From positions 31,206,242-31,270,241 of the forward strand of contig OZ026603.1 in the NCBI GenBank assembly GCA_964020085.1: 64,000 nt of DNA, in the 5' to 3' direction. This document shows, one piece after another, positions 39,251-51,977 of the stretch. Made by a program: the position numbers and the translations under genes. The notes under the pieces were generated by a model, which was given only the letters and a program-made list of their open reading frames with translations, had not been told where the DNA came from and searched no databases. This DNA comes from Micromussa lordhowensis (Eukaryota > Cnidaria > Anthozoa > Scleractinia > Lobophylliidae). How positions within the stretch are numbered: position 1 is the first letter of the stretch; each line of letters starts with the position of its first letter.

Positions 39251-42200
39251 CAAATTGCATCATCTCCTAATTAGTATGCACTTGAAGTGCAAACATAGGA
39301 GAAGATTTTGCTGCAAACTGCGGCTCCATAAGTGTCCGTATAGCCGAGTTATGAGAAATTTGGCAAGGACACCTAAATCGGCCATTTTCTGAGATTTTGC
39401 CAAGGGGGGACCAAGGGAAAATGCTCAAAAAAGTAGGCCGACTATAGGAGCTTCAAAAACACCCTGGCGCAAATTGCATCATCTCCTAATTAGTATGCAC
39501 TTGAAGTGCAAACATAGGAGAAGATTTTGCTGCAAACTGCGGCTCCATAAGTGTCCGTATAGCCGAGTTATGAGAAATTTGGCAAGGACACCTAAATCGG
39601 CCATTTTCTGAGATTTTGCCAAGGGGGGACCAAGGGAAAATGCTCAAAAAAGTAGGCCGACTATAGGAGCTTCAAAAACACCCTGGCGCAAATTGCATCA
39701 TCTACTAATTAGTATGCACTTGAAGTGCAAACATAGGAGAAGATTTTGCTGCAAACTGCGGCTCCATAAGTGTCCGTATAGCCGAGTTATGAGAAATTTG
39801 GCAAGGACACCTAAATCGGCCATTTTCTGAGATTTTGCCAAGGGGGGACCAAGGGAAAATGCTCAAAAAAGTAGGCCGACTATAGGAGCTTCAAAAACAC
39901 CCTGGCGCAAATTGCATCATCTCCTAATTAGTATGCACTTGAAGTGCAAACATAGGAGAAGATTTTGCTGCAAACTGCGGCTCCATAAGTGTCCGTATAG
40001 CCGAGTTATGAGAAATTTGGCAAGGACACCTAAATCGGCCATTTTCTGAGATTTTGCCAAGGGGGGACCAAGGGAAAATGCTCAAAAAAGTAGGCCGACT
40101 ATAGGAGCTACAAAAACACCCTGGCGCAAATTGCATCATCTCCTAATAGTATGCACTTGAAGTGCAAACATAGCAGAAGATTTTGCTGCAAACTGCGGCT
40201 CCATAAGTGTCCGTATAGCCGAGTTATGAGAAATTTGGCAAGGACACCTAAATCGGCCATTTTCTGAGATTTTGCCAAGGGGGGACCAAGGGAAAATGCT
40301 CAAAAAAGTAGGCCGACTATAGGAGCTTCAAAAACACCCTGGCGCAAATTGCATCATCTCCTAATTAGTATGCACTTGAAGTGCAAACATAGGAGAAGAT
40401 TTTGCTGCAAACTGCGGCTCCATAAGTGTCCGTATAGCCGAGTTATGAGAAATTTGGCAAGGACACCTGAATCGGCCATTTTCTGAGATTTTGCCAAGGG
40501 GGGACCAAGGGAAAATGCTCAAAAAAGTAGGCCGACTATAGGAGCTTCAAAAAAACCCTGGCGCAAATTGCATCATCTCCTAATTAGTATGCACTTGAAG
40601 TGCAAACATAGGAGAAGATTTTGCTGCAAACTGCGGCTCCATAAGTGTCCGTATAGCCGAGTTATGAGAAATTTGGCAAGGACACCTGAATCGGCCATTT
40701 TCTGAGATTTTGCCAAGGGGGGACCAAGGGAAAATGCTCAAAAAAGTAGGCCGACTATAGGACCTTCAAAAAAACCCTGGCGCAAATTGCATCATCTCCT
40801 AATTAGTATGCACTTAAAGTGCAAACATAGGAGAAGATTTTGCTGCAAACTGCGGCTCCATAAGTGTCCGTATAGCCGAGTTATGAGAAATTTGGCAAGG
40901 ACACCTAAATCGGCCATTTTCTGAGATTTTGCCAAGGGGGGACCAAGGGAAAATGCTCAAAAAAGTAGGCCGACTATAGGAGCTTCAAAAACACCCTGGC
41001 GCAAATTGCATCATCTCCTAATTAGTATGCACTTGAAGTGCAAACATAGGAGAAGATTTTGCTGCAAACTGCGGCTCCATAAGTGTCCGTATAGCCGAGT
41101 TATGAGAAATTTGGCAAGGACACCTAAATCGGCCATTTTCTGAGATTTTGCCAAGGGGGGACCAAGGGAAAATGCTCAAAAAAGTAGGCCGACTATAGGA
41201 GCTTCAAAAACACCCTGGCGCAAATTGCATCATCTCCTAATTAGTATGCACTTGAAGTGCAAACATAGGAGAAGATTTTGCTGCAAACTGCGGCTCCATA
41301 AGTGTCCGTATAGCCGAGTTATGAGAAATTTGGCAAGGACACCTAAATCGGCCATTTTCTGAGATTTTGCCAAGGGGGGACCAAGGGAAAATGCTCAAAA
41401 AAGTAGGCCGACTATAGGAGCTTCAAAAACACCCTGGCGCAAATTGCATCATCTCCTAATTAGTATGCACTTGAAGTGCAAACATAGGAGAAGATTTTGC
41501 TGCAAACTGCGGCTCCATAAGTGTGCGTATAGCCAAGTTATGGGAAATTTGGCAAGGACACCTAAATCGGCCATTTTCTGAGATTTTGCCAAGGGGGGAC
41601 CAAGCGAAAATGCTCAAAAAAGTAGGCCGACTATAGGAGCTTCAAAAACACCCTGGCGCAAATTGCATCATCTCCTAATTAGTATGCACTTGAAGTGCAA
41701 ACATAGGAGAAGATTTTGCTGCAAACTGCGGCTCCATAAGTGTCCGTATAGCCGAGTTATGAGAAATTTGGCAAGGACACCTAAATCGGCCATTTTCTGA
41801 GATTTTGCCAAGGGGGGACCAAGGGAAAATGCTCAAAAAAGTAGGCCGACTATAGGAGCTTCAAAAACACCCTGGCGCAAATTGCATCATCTCCTAATTA
41901 GTATGCACTTGAAGTGCAAACATAGGAGAAGATTTTGCTGCAAACTGCGGCTCCATAAGTGTCCGTATAGCCGAGTTATGAGAAATTTGGCAAGGACACC
42001 TGAATCGGCCATTTTCTGAGATTTTGCCAAGGGGGGACCAAGGGAAAATGCTCAAAAAAGTAGGCCGACTATAGGAGCTTCAAAAAAACCCTGGCGCAAA
42101 TTGCATCATCTCCTAATTAGTATGCACTTGAAGTGCAAACATAGGAGAAGATTTTGCTGCAAACTGCGGCTCCATAAGTGTCCGTATAGCCGAGTTATGA

Positions 42201-43400
42201 GAAATTTGGCAAGGACACCTAAATCGGCCATTTTCTGAGATTTTGCCAAGGGGGGACCAAGGGAAAATGCTCAAAAAAGTAGGCCGACTATAGGAGCTTC
42301 AAAAACACCCTGGCGCAAATTGCATCCTCTCCTAATTAGTATGCACTTGAAGTGCAAACATAGGAGAAGATTTTGCTGCAAACTGCGGCTCCATAAGTGT
42401 CCGTATAGCCGAGTTATGAGAAATTTGGCAAGGACACCTAAATCGGCCATTTTCTGAGATTTTGCCAAGGGGGGACCAAGGGAAAATGCTCAAAAAAGTA
42501 GGCCGACTATAGGAGCTTCAAAAACACCCTGGCGCAAATTGCATCATCTCCTAATTAGTATGCACTTGAAGTGCAAACATAGGAGAAGATTTTGCTGCAA
42601 ACTGCGGCTCCATAAGTGTCCGTATAGCCGAGTTATGAGAAATTTGGCAAGGACACCTAAATCGGCCATTTTCTGAGATTTTGCCAAGGGGGGACCAAGG
42701 GAAAATGCTCAAAAAAGTAGGCCGACTATAGGAGCTTCAAAAACACCCTGGCGCAAATTGCATCATCTCCTAATTAGTATGCACTTGAAGTGCAAACATA
42801 GGAGAAGATTTTGCTGCAAACTGCGGCTCCATAAGTGTCCGTATAGCCGAGTTATGAGAAATTTGGCAAGGACACCTAAATCGGCCATTTTCTGAGATTT
42901 TGCCAAGGGGGGACCAAGGGAAAATGCTCAAAAAAGTAGGCCGACTATAGGAGCTTCAAAAACACCCTGGCGCAAATTGCATCATCTCCTAATTAGTATG
43001 CACTTGAAGTGCAAACATAGGAGAAGATTTTGCTGCAAACTGCGGCTCCATAAGTGTCCGTATAGCCGAGTTATGAGAAATTTGGGAAGGACACCTAAAT
43101 CGGCCATTTTCTGAGATTTTGCCAAGGGGGGACCAAGGGAAAATGCTCAAAAAAGTAGGCCGACTATAGGAGCTTCAAAAACACCCTGGCGCAAATTGCA
43201 TGATCTCCTAATTAGTATGCACTTGAAGTGCAAACATAGGAGAAGATTTTGCTGCAAACTGCGGCTCCATAAGTGTCCGTATAGCCGAGTTATGAGAAAT
43301 TTGGCAAGGACACCTAAATCGGCCATTTTCTGAGATTTTGCCAAGGGGGGACCAAGGGAAAATGCTCAAAAAAGTAGGCCGACTATAGGAGCTTCAAAAA
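39250..43400 (-). repeat. Near-consensus satellite section
   Basis: Mostly consensus monomers with a few shared variants. GGACACCTGAATCGG and CTTCAAAAAAACCCTGG occur near 40467/40547, 40686/40766 and 41996/42078. A two-base deletion gives CCTAATAGTATGC near 40143. I saw no long-period structure. Confidence 0.75.
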
Positions 43401-46400
43401 CACCCTGGCGCAAATTGCATCATCTCCTAATTAGTATGCACTTGAAGTGCAAACATAGGAGAAGATTTTGCTGCAAACTGCGGCTCCATAAGTGTCCGTA
43501 TAGCCGAGTTATGAGAAATTTGGCAAGGACACCTAAATCGGCCATTTTCTGAGATTTTGCCAACGGGGGACCAAGGGAAAATGCTCAAAAAAGTAGGCCG
43601 ACTATAGGAGCTTCAAAAACACCCTAGCGCAAATTGCATCCTCTCCTAATTAGTATGCACTTGAAGTGCAAACATAGGAGAAGATTTTGCTGCAAACTGC
43701 GGCTCCATAAGTGTCCGTATAGCCGAGTTATGAGAAATTTGGCAAGGACACCTAAATCGGCCATTTTCTGAGATTTTGCCAAGGGGGGACCAAGCGAAAA
43801 TGCTCAAAAAAGTAGGCCGACTATAGGAGCTTCAAAAACACCCTAGCGCAAATTGCATCCTCTCCTAATTAGTATGCACTTGAAGTGCAAACATAGGAGA
43901 AGATTTTGCTGCAAACTGCGGCTCCATAAGTGTCCGTATAGCCGAGTTATGAGAAATTTGGCAAGGACACCTAAATCGGCCATTTTCTGAGATTTTGCCA
44001 AGGGGGGACCAAGGGAAAATGCTCAAAAAAGTAGGCCGACTATAGGAGCTTCAAAAACACCCTGGCGCAAATTGCATCATCTCCTAATTAGTATGCACTT
44101 GAAGTGCAAACATAGGAGAAGATTTTGCTGCAAACTGCGGCTCCATAAGTGTCCGTATAGCCGAGTTATGAGAAATTTGGCAAGGACACCTGAATCGGCC
44201 ATTTTCTGAGATTTTGCCAAGGGGGGACCAAGGGAAAATGCTCAAAAAAGTAGGCCGACTATAGGAGCTTCAAAAACACCCTGGCGCAAATTGCATCATC
44301 TCCTAATTAGTATGCACTTGAAGTGCAAACATAGGGGAAGATTTTGCTGCAAACTGCGGCTCCATAAGTGTCCGTATAGCCGAGTTATGAGAAATTTGGC
44401 AAGGACACCTAAATCGGCCATTTTCTGAGATTTTGCCAAGGGGGGACCAAGGGAAAATGCTCAAAAAAGTAGGCCGACTATAGGAGCTTCAAAAACACCC
44501 TGGCGCAAATTGCATCATCTCCTAATTAGTATGCACTTGAAGTGCAAACATAGGAGAAGATTTTGCTGCAAACTGCGGCTCCATAAGTGTCCGTATAGCC
44601 GAGTTATGAGAAATTTGGCAAGGACACCTGAATCGGCCATTTTCTGAGATTTTGCCAAGGGGGGACCAAGGGAAAATGCTCAAAAAAGTAGGCCGACTAT
44701 AGGAGCTTCAAAAACACCCTGGCGCAAATTGCATCATCTCCTAATTAGTATGCACTTGAAGTGCAAACATAGGAGAAGATTTTGCTGCAAACTGCGGCTC
44801 CATAAGTGTCCTAATCGCCGAGTTATGAGAAATTTGGCAAGGACACCTGAATCGGCCATTTTCTGAGATTTTGCCAAGGGGGACCAAGGGAAAATGCTCA
44901 AAAAAGTAGGCCGACTATAGGAGCTTCAAAAACACCCTGGCGCAAATTGCATCATCTCCTAATTAGTATGCACTTGAAGTGCAAACATAGGAGAAGATTT
45001 TGCTGCAAACTGCGGCTCCATAAGTGTCCGTATAGCCGAGTTATGAGAAATTTGGCAAGGACACCTAAATCGGCCATTTTCTGAGATTTTGCCAAGGGGG
45101 GACCAAGGGAAAATGCTCAAAAAAGTAGGCCGACTATAGGAGCTTCAAAAACACCCTGGCGCAAATTGCATCATCTCCTAATTAGTATGCACTTGAAGTG
45201 CAAACATAGGAAAAGATTTTGCTGCAAACTGCGGCTCCATAAGTGTCCGTATAGCCGAGTTATGAGAAATTTGGCAAGGACACCTAAATCGGCCATTTTC
45301 TGAGATTTTGCCAAGGGGGGACCAAGGGAAAATGCTCAAAAAAGTAGGCCGACTATAGGAGCTTCAAAAACACCCTGGCGCAAATTGCATCATCTCCTAA
45401 TTAGTATGCACTTGAAGTGCAAACATAGGAGAAGATTTTGCTGCAAACTGCGGCTCCATAAGTGTCCGTATAGCCGAGTTATGAGAAATTTGGCAAGGAC
45501 ACCTAAATCGGCCATTTTCTGAGATTTTGCCAAGGGGGGACCAAGGGAAAATGCTCAAAAAAGTAGGCCGACTATAGGAGCTTCAAAAACACCCTGGCGC
45601 AAATTGCATCATCTCCTAATTAGTATGCACTTGAAGTGCAAACATAGGAGAAGATTTTGCTGCAAACTGCGGCTCCATAAGTGTCCGTATAGCCGAGTTA
45701 TGACAAATTTGGCAAGGACACCTAAATCGGCCATTTTCTGAGATTTTGCCAAGGGGGGACCAAGGGAAAATGCTCAAAAAAGTAGGCCGACTATAGGAGC
45801 TTCAAAAACACCCTAGCGCAAATTGCATCCTCTCCTAATTAGTATGCACTTGAAGTGCAAACATAGGAGAAGATTTTGCTGCAAACTGCGGCTCCATAAG
45901 TGTCCGTATAGCCGAGTTATGAGAAATTTGGCAAGGACACCTAAATCGGCCATTTTCTGAGATTTTGCCAAGGGGGGACCAAGGGAAAATGCTCAAAAAA
46001 GTAGGCCGACTATAGGAGCTTCAAAAACACCCTGGCGCAAATTGCATCATCTCCTAATTAGTATGCACTTGAAGTGCAAACATAGGAGAAGATTTTGCTG
46101 CAAACTGCGGCTCCATAAGCGTCCGTATAGCCGAGTTATGAGAAATTTGGCAAGGACACCTAAATCGGCCATTTTCTGAGATTTTGCCAAGGGGGGACCA
46201 AGGGAAAATGCTCAAAAAAGTAGGCCGACTATAGGAGCTTCAAAAACACCCTGGCGCAAATTGCATCATCTCCTAATTAGTATGCACTTGAAGTGCAAAC
46301 ATAGGAGAAGATTTTGCTGCAAACTGCGGCTCCATAAGTGTCCGTATAGCCAAGTTATGAGAAATTTGGCAAGGACACCTGAATCGGCCATTTTCTGAGA

Positions 46401-46499
46401 TTTTGCCAAGGGGGGACCAAGGGAAAATGCTCAAAAAAGTAGGCCAACTATAGGAGCTTCAAAAACACCCTGGCGCAAATTGCATCATCTCCTAATTAG

Positions 46500-48400
46500 T
46501 ATGCACTTGAAGTGCAAACATAGGAGAAGATTTTGCTGCAAACTGCGGCTCCATAAGTGTCCGTATAGCCGAGTTATGAGAAATTTGGCAAGGACACCTA
46601 AATCGGCCATTTTCTGAGATTTTGCCAACGGGGGACCAAGGGAAAATGCTCAAAAAAGTAGGCCGACTATAGGAGCTTCAAAAACACCCTAGCGCAAATT
46701 GCATCCTCTCCTAATTAGTATGCACTTGAAGTGCAAACATAGGAGAAGATTTTGCTGCAAACTGCGGCTCCATAAGTGTCCGTATAGCCGAGTTATGAGA
46801 AATTTGGCAAGGACACCTAAATCGGCCATTTTCTGAGATTTTGCCAAGGGGGGACCAAGGGAAAATGCTCAAAAAAGTAGGCCGACTATAGGAGCTTCAA
46901 AAACACCCTGGCGCAAATTGCATCATCTCCTAATTAGTATGCACTTGAAGTGCAAACATAGGAGAAGATTTTGCTGCAAACTGCGGCTCCATAAGTGTCC
47001 GTATAGCCGAGTTATGAGAAATTTGGCAAGGACACCTAAATCGGCCATTTTCTGAGATTTTGCCAAGGGGGGACCAAGGGAAAATGCTCAAAAAAGTAGG
47101 CCGACTATAGGAGCTTCAAAAACACCCTGGCGCAAATTGCATCATCTCCTAATTAGTATGCACTTGAAGTGCAAACATAGGAGAAGATTTTGCTGCAAAC
47201 TGCGGCTCCATAAGTGTCCGTATAGCCGAGTTATGAGAAATTTGGCAAGGACACCTAAATCGGCCATTTTCTGAGATTTTGCCAACGGGGGACCAAGGGA
47301 AAATGCTCAAAAAAGTAGGCCGACTATAGGAGCTTCAAAAACACCCTAGCGCAAATTGCATCCTCTCCTAATTAGTATGCACTTGAAGTGCAAACATAGG
47401 AGAAGATTTTGCTGCAAACTGCGGCTCCATAAGTGTCCGTATAGCCGAGTTATGAGAAATTTGGCAAGGACACCTAAATCGGCCATTTTCTGAGATTTTG
47501 CCAAGGGGGGACCAAGGGAAAATGCTCAAAAAAGTAGGCCGACTATAGGAGCTTCAAAAACACCCTGGCGCAAATTGCATCATCTCCTAATTAGTATGCA
47601 CTTGAAGTGCAAACATAGGAGAAGATTTTGCTGCAAACTGCGGCTCCATAAGTGTCCGTATAGCCGAGTTATGAGAAATTTGGCAAGGACACCTAAATCG
47701 GCCATTTTCTGAGATTTTGCCAAGGGGGGACCAAGGGAAAATGCTCAAAAAAGTAGGCCGACTATAGGAGCTTCAAAAACACCCTGGCGCAAATTGCATC
47801 ATCTCCTAATTAGTATGCACTTGAAGTGCAAACATAGGAGAAGATTTTGCTGCAAACTGCGGCTCCATAAGTGTCCGTATAGCCGAGTTATGAGAAATTT
47901 GGCAAGGACACCTAAATCGGCCATTTTCTGAGATTTTGCCAAGGGGGGACCAAGGGAAAATGCTCAAAAAAGTAGGCCGACTATAGGAGCTTCAAAAACA
48001 CCCTAGCGCAAATTGCATCCTCTCCTAATTAGTATGCACTTGAAGTGCAAACATAGGAGAAGATTTTGCTGCAAACTGCGGCTCCATAAGTGTCCGTATA
48101 GCCGAGTTATGAGAAATTTGGCAAGGACACCTAAATCGGCCATTTTCTGAGATTTTGCCAAGGGGGGACCAAGGGAAAATGCTCAAAAAAGTAGGCCGAC
48201 TATAGGAGCTTCAAAAACACCCTGGCGCAAATTGCATCATCTCCTAATTAGTATGCACTTGAAGTGCAAACATAGGAGAAGATTTTGCTGCAAACTGCGG
48301 CTCCATAAGTGTCCGTATAGCCGAGTTATGAGAAATTTGGCAAGGACACCTAAATCGGCCATTTTCTGAGATTTTGCCAAGGGGGGACCAAGGGAAAATG
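46500..48400 (-). repeat. Trimer higher-order repeat, 657 bp, about three copies
   Basis: The ACCCTAGCGC subtype monomer recurs every 657 bp at 46686, 47343 and 48000. The first two are each preceded by the GCCAACGGGGG variant (46624 and 47281), which is absent before the third. Confidence 0.78.
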
Positions 48401-49129
48401 CTCAAAAAAGTAGGCCGACTATAGGAGCTTCAAAAACACCCTAGCGCAAATTGCATCCTCTCCTAATTAGTATGCACTTGAAGTGCAAACATAGGAGAAG
48501 ATTTTGCTGCAAACTGCGGCTCCATAAGTGTCCGTATAGCCGAGTTATGAGAAATTTGGCAAGGACACCTAAATCGGCCATTTTCTGAGATTTTGCCAAG
48601 GGGGGACCAAGGGAAAATGCTCAAAAAAGTAGGCCGACTATAGGAGCTTCAAAAACACCCTAGCGCAAATTGCATCCTCTCCTAATTAGTATGCACTTGA
48701 AGTGCAAACATAGGAGAAGATTTTGCTGCAAACTGCGGCTCCATAAGTGTCCGTATAGCCGAGTTATGAGAAATTTGGCAAGGACACCTAAATCGGCCAT
48801 TTTCTGAGATTTTGCCAAGGGGGGACCAAGGGAAAATGCTCAAAAAAGTAGGCCGACTATAGGAGCTTCAAAAACACCCTGGCGCAAATTGCATCATCTC
48901 CTAATTAGTATGCACTTGAAGTGCAAACATAGGAGAAGATTTTGCTGCAAACTGCGGCTCCATAAGTGTCCGTATAGCCGAGTTATGAGAAATTTGGCAA
49001 GGACACCTAAATCGGCCATTTTCTGAGATTTTGCCAAGGGGGGACCAAGGGAAAATGCTCAAAAAAGTAGGCCGACTATAGGAGCTTCAAAAACACCCTG
49101 GCGCAAATTGCATCATCTCCTAATTAGTA

Positions 49130-50800
49130 TGCACTTGAAGTGCAAACATAGGAGAAGATTTTGCTGCAAACTGCGGCTCCATAAGTGTCCGTATAGCCGA
49201 GTTATGAGACATTTGGCAAGGACACCTAAATCGGCCATTTTCTGAGATTTTGCCAAGGGGGGACCAAGGGAAAATGCTCAAAAAAGTAGGCCGACTATAG
49301 GAGCTTCAAAAACACCCTGGCGCAAATTGCATCATCTCCTAATTAGTATGCACTTGAAGTGCAAACATAGGAGAAGATTTTGCTGCAAACTGCGGCTCCA
49401 TAAGTGTCCGTATAGCCGAGTTATGAGAAATTTGGCAAGGACACCTAAATCGGCCATTTTCTGAGATTTTGCCAAGGGGGGACCAAGGGAAAATGCTCAA
49501 AAAAGTAGGCCGACTATAGGAGCTTCAAAAACACCCTAGCGCTGATTGCATCCTCTCCTAATTAGTATGCACTTGAAGTGCAAACATAGGAGAAGATTTT
49601 GCTGCAAACTGCGGCTCCATAAGTGTCCGTATAGCCGAGTTATGAGAAATTTGGCAAGGACACCTGAATCGGCCATTTTCTGAGATTTTGCCAAGGGGGG
49701 ACCAAGGGAAAATGCTCAAAAAAGTAGGCCGACTATAGGAGCTTCAAAAACACCCTGGCGCAAATTGCATCATCTCCTAATTAGTATGCACTTGAAGTGC
49801 AAACATAGGAGAAGATTTTGCTGCAAACTGCGGCTCCATAAGTGTCCGTATAGCCGAGTTATGAGAAATTTGGCAAGGACACCTAAATCGGCCATTTTCT
49901 GAGATTTTGCCAAGGGGGGACCAAGGGAAAATGCTCAAAAAAGTAGGCCGACTATAGGAGCTTCAAAAACACCCTGGCGCAAATTGCATCATCTCCTAAT
50001 TAGTATGCACTTGAAGTGCAAACATAGGAGAAGATTTTGCTGCAAACTGCGGCTCCATAAGTGTCCGTATAGCCGAGTTATGAGAAATTTGGCAAGGACA
50101 CCTAAATCGGCCATTTTCTGAGATTTTGCCAAGGGGGGACCAAGGGAAAATGCTCAAAAAAGTAGGCCGACTATAGGAGCTTCAAAAACACCCTGGCGCA
50201 AATTGCATCATCTCCTAATTAGTATGCACTTGAAGTGCAAACATAGGAGAAGATTTTGCTGCAAACTGCGGCTCCATAAGTGTCCGTATAGCCGAGTTAT
50301 GAGACATTTGGCAAGGACACCTAAATCGGCCATTTTCTGAGATTTTGCCAAGGGGGGACCAAGGGAAAATGCTCAAAAAAGTAGGCCGACTATAGGAGCT
50401 TCAAAAACACCCTGGCGCAAATTGCATCATCTCCTAATTAGTATGCACTTGAAGTGCAAACATAGGAGAAGATTTTGCTGCAAACTGCGGCTCCATAAGT
50501 GTCCGTATAGCCGAGTTATGAGAAATTTGGCAAGGACACCTAAATCGGCCATTTTCTGAGATTTTGCCAAGGGGGGACCAAGGGAAAATGCTCAAAAAAG
50601 TAGGCCGACTATAGGAGCTTCAAAAACACCCTAGCGCAAATTGCATCCTTTCCTAATTAGTATGCACTTGAAGTGCAAACATAGGAGAAGATTTTGCTGC
50701 AAACTGCGGCTCCATAAGTGTCCGTATAGCCGAGTTATGAGAAATTTGGCAAGGACACCTAAATCGGCCATTTTCTGAGATTTTGCCAAGGGGGGACCAA
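49130..50800 (-). repeat. Pentamer duplication, 1,095 bp
   Basis: The rare variant GAGACATTTGG is at 49206 and 50301. Each is followed at about 327 bp by an ACCCTAGCGC subtype monomer (49533 and 50628). The offset is 1,095 bp, or five monomers. Confidence 0.75.
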
Positions 50801-51811
50801 GGGAAAATGCTCAAAAAAGTAGGCCGACTATAGGAGCTTCAAAAACACCCTGGCGCAAATTGCATCATCTCCTAATTAGTATGCACTTGAAGTGCAAACA
50901 TAGGAGAAGATTTTGCTGCAAACTGCGGCTCCATAAGTGTCCGTATAGCCGAGTTATGAGAAATTTGGCAAGGACACCTAAATCGGCCATTTTCTGAGAT
51001 TTTGCCAAGGGGGGACCAAGGGAAAATGCTCAAAAAAGTAGGCCGACTATAGGAGCTTCAAAAACACCCTGGCGCAAATTGCATCATCTCCTAATTAGTA
51101 TGCACTTGAAGTGCAAACATAGGAGAAGATTTTGCTGCAAACTGCGGCTCCATAAGTGTCCGTATAGCCGAGTTATGAGAAATTTGGCAAGGACACCTAA
51201 ATCGGCCATTTTCTGAGATTTTGCCAAGGGGGGACCAAGGGAAAATGCTCAAAAAAGTAGGCCGACTATAGGAGCTTCAAAAACACCCTGGCGCAAATTG
51301 CATCATCTCCTAATTAGTATGCACTTGAAGTGCAAACATAGGAGAAGATTTTGCTGCAAACTGCGGCTCCATAAGTGTCCGTATAGCCGAGTTATGAGAA
51401 ATTTGGCAAGGACACCTAAATCGGCCATTTTCTGAGATTTTGCCAAGGGGGGACCAAGGGAAAATGCTCAAAAAAGTAGGCCGACTATAGGAGCTTCAAA
51501 AACACCCTGGCGCAAATTGCATCATCTCCTAATTAGTATGCACTTGAAGTGCAAACATAGGAGAAGATTTTGCTGCAAACTGCGGCTCCATAAGTGTCCG
51601 TATAGCCGAGTTATGAGAAATTTGGCAAGGACACCTAAATCGGCCATTTTCTGAGATTTTGCCAAGGGGGGACCAAGGGAAAATGCTCAAAAAAGTAGGC
51701 CGACTATAGGAGCTTCAAAAACACCCTGGCGCAAATTGCATCATCTCCTAATTAGTATGCACTTGAAGTGCAAACATAGGAGAAGATTTTGCTGCAAACT
51801 GCGGCTCCATA

Positions 51812-51836
51812 AGTACTCTGCGTTATACCACTGCTT
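51812..51836 (-). other. Sequencing-library adapter remnant (SMART-type primer, one base missing)
   Basis: The satellite is interrupted after CTCCATA by AGTACTCTGCGTT followed directly by ATACCACTGCTT. This is the reverse complement of the widely used SMART/ISPCR amplification primer (AAGCAGTGGTATCAACGCAG plus AGTACT), with a single G missing between the two parts. This primer is used in cDNA kits and, to my knowledge, as the linear adapter in PCR-amplified low-input long-read genomic libraries. Its orientation is that expected at the right-hand end of an insert read left to right. It is not part of any satellite monomer. It is best explained as untrimmed adapter carried into the assembly, not as genomic DNA. 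Confidence 0.93.
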
Positions 51837-51977
51837 ATATTGCATCGCATTTTCTGAGATTTTGCCAAGGGGGACCAAGGGAAAATGCTCCACCCTGGCG
51901 CAAATTGCATCATCTCTATAGTATGCACTTGAAGTGCAAACATAGGAGAAGATTTTGCTGCAAACTGCGGCTCCATA
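51837..51977. other. Scrambled satellite fragments after the adapter
   Basis: This stretch is built of truncated satellite pieces in the normal orientation. A short ATATTGCATCGC leads into ATTTTCTGAGATTTTGCC with a five-G run (consensus six). Then GAAAATGCTC joins directly to CACCCTGGCG (51890/51891), skipping about 32 bases. CATCTC joins to TATAGTATGC (near 51916), losing five bases. CTCCATA then joins back to GCACTTGAAG at 51977/51978, duplicating part of the monomer. Such a cluster of breaks occurs nowhere else in the array. It fits a chimeric or low-quality read end. Confidence 0.85.

Larger units (their letters stand above)
43400..50800 (-). repeat. Section with a second monomer subtype interspersed
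   Basis: A subtype marked by ACCCTAGCGC plus GCATCCTCTCC (consensus ACCCTGGCGC and GCATCATCTCC) is interspersed among consensus monomers. It starts at 43620, 43840, 45810, 46686, 47343, 48000, 48438, 48657, 49533 and 50628. The spacings are 1, 9, 4, 3, 3, 2, 1, 4 and 5 monomers. Two copies carry extra changes: GCGCTGATTGC near 49539 and CCTTTCC near 50648. Intermediate forms with only one of the two changes occur near 33771 and 42324, suggesting the subtype arose stepwise. Confidence 0.82.
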
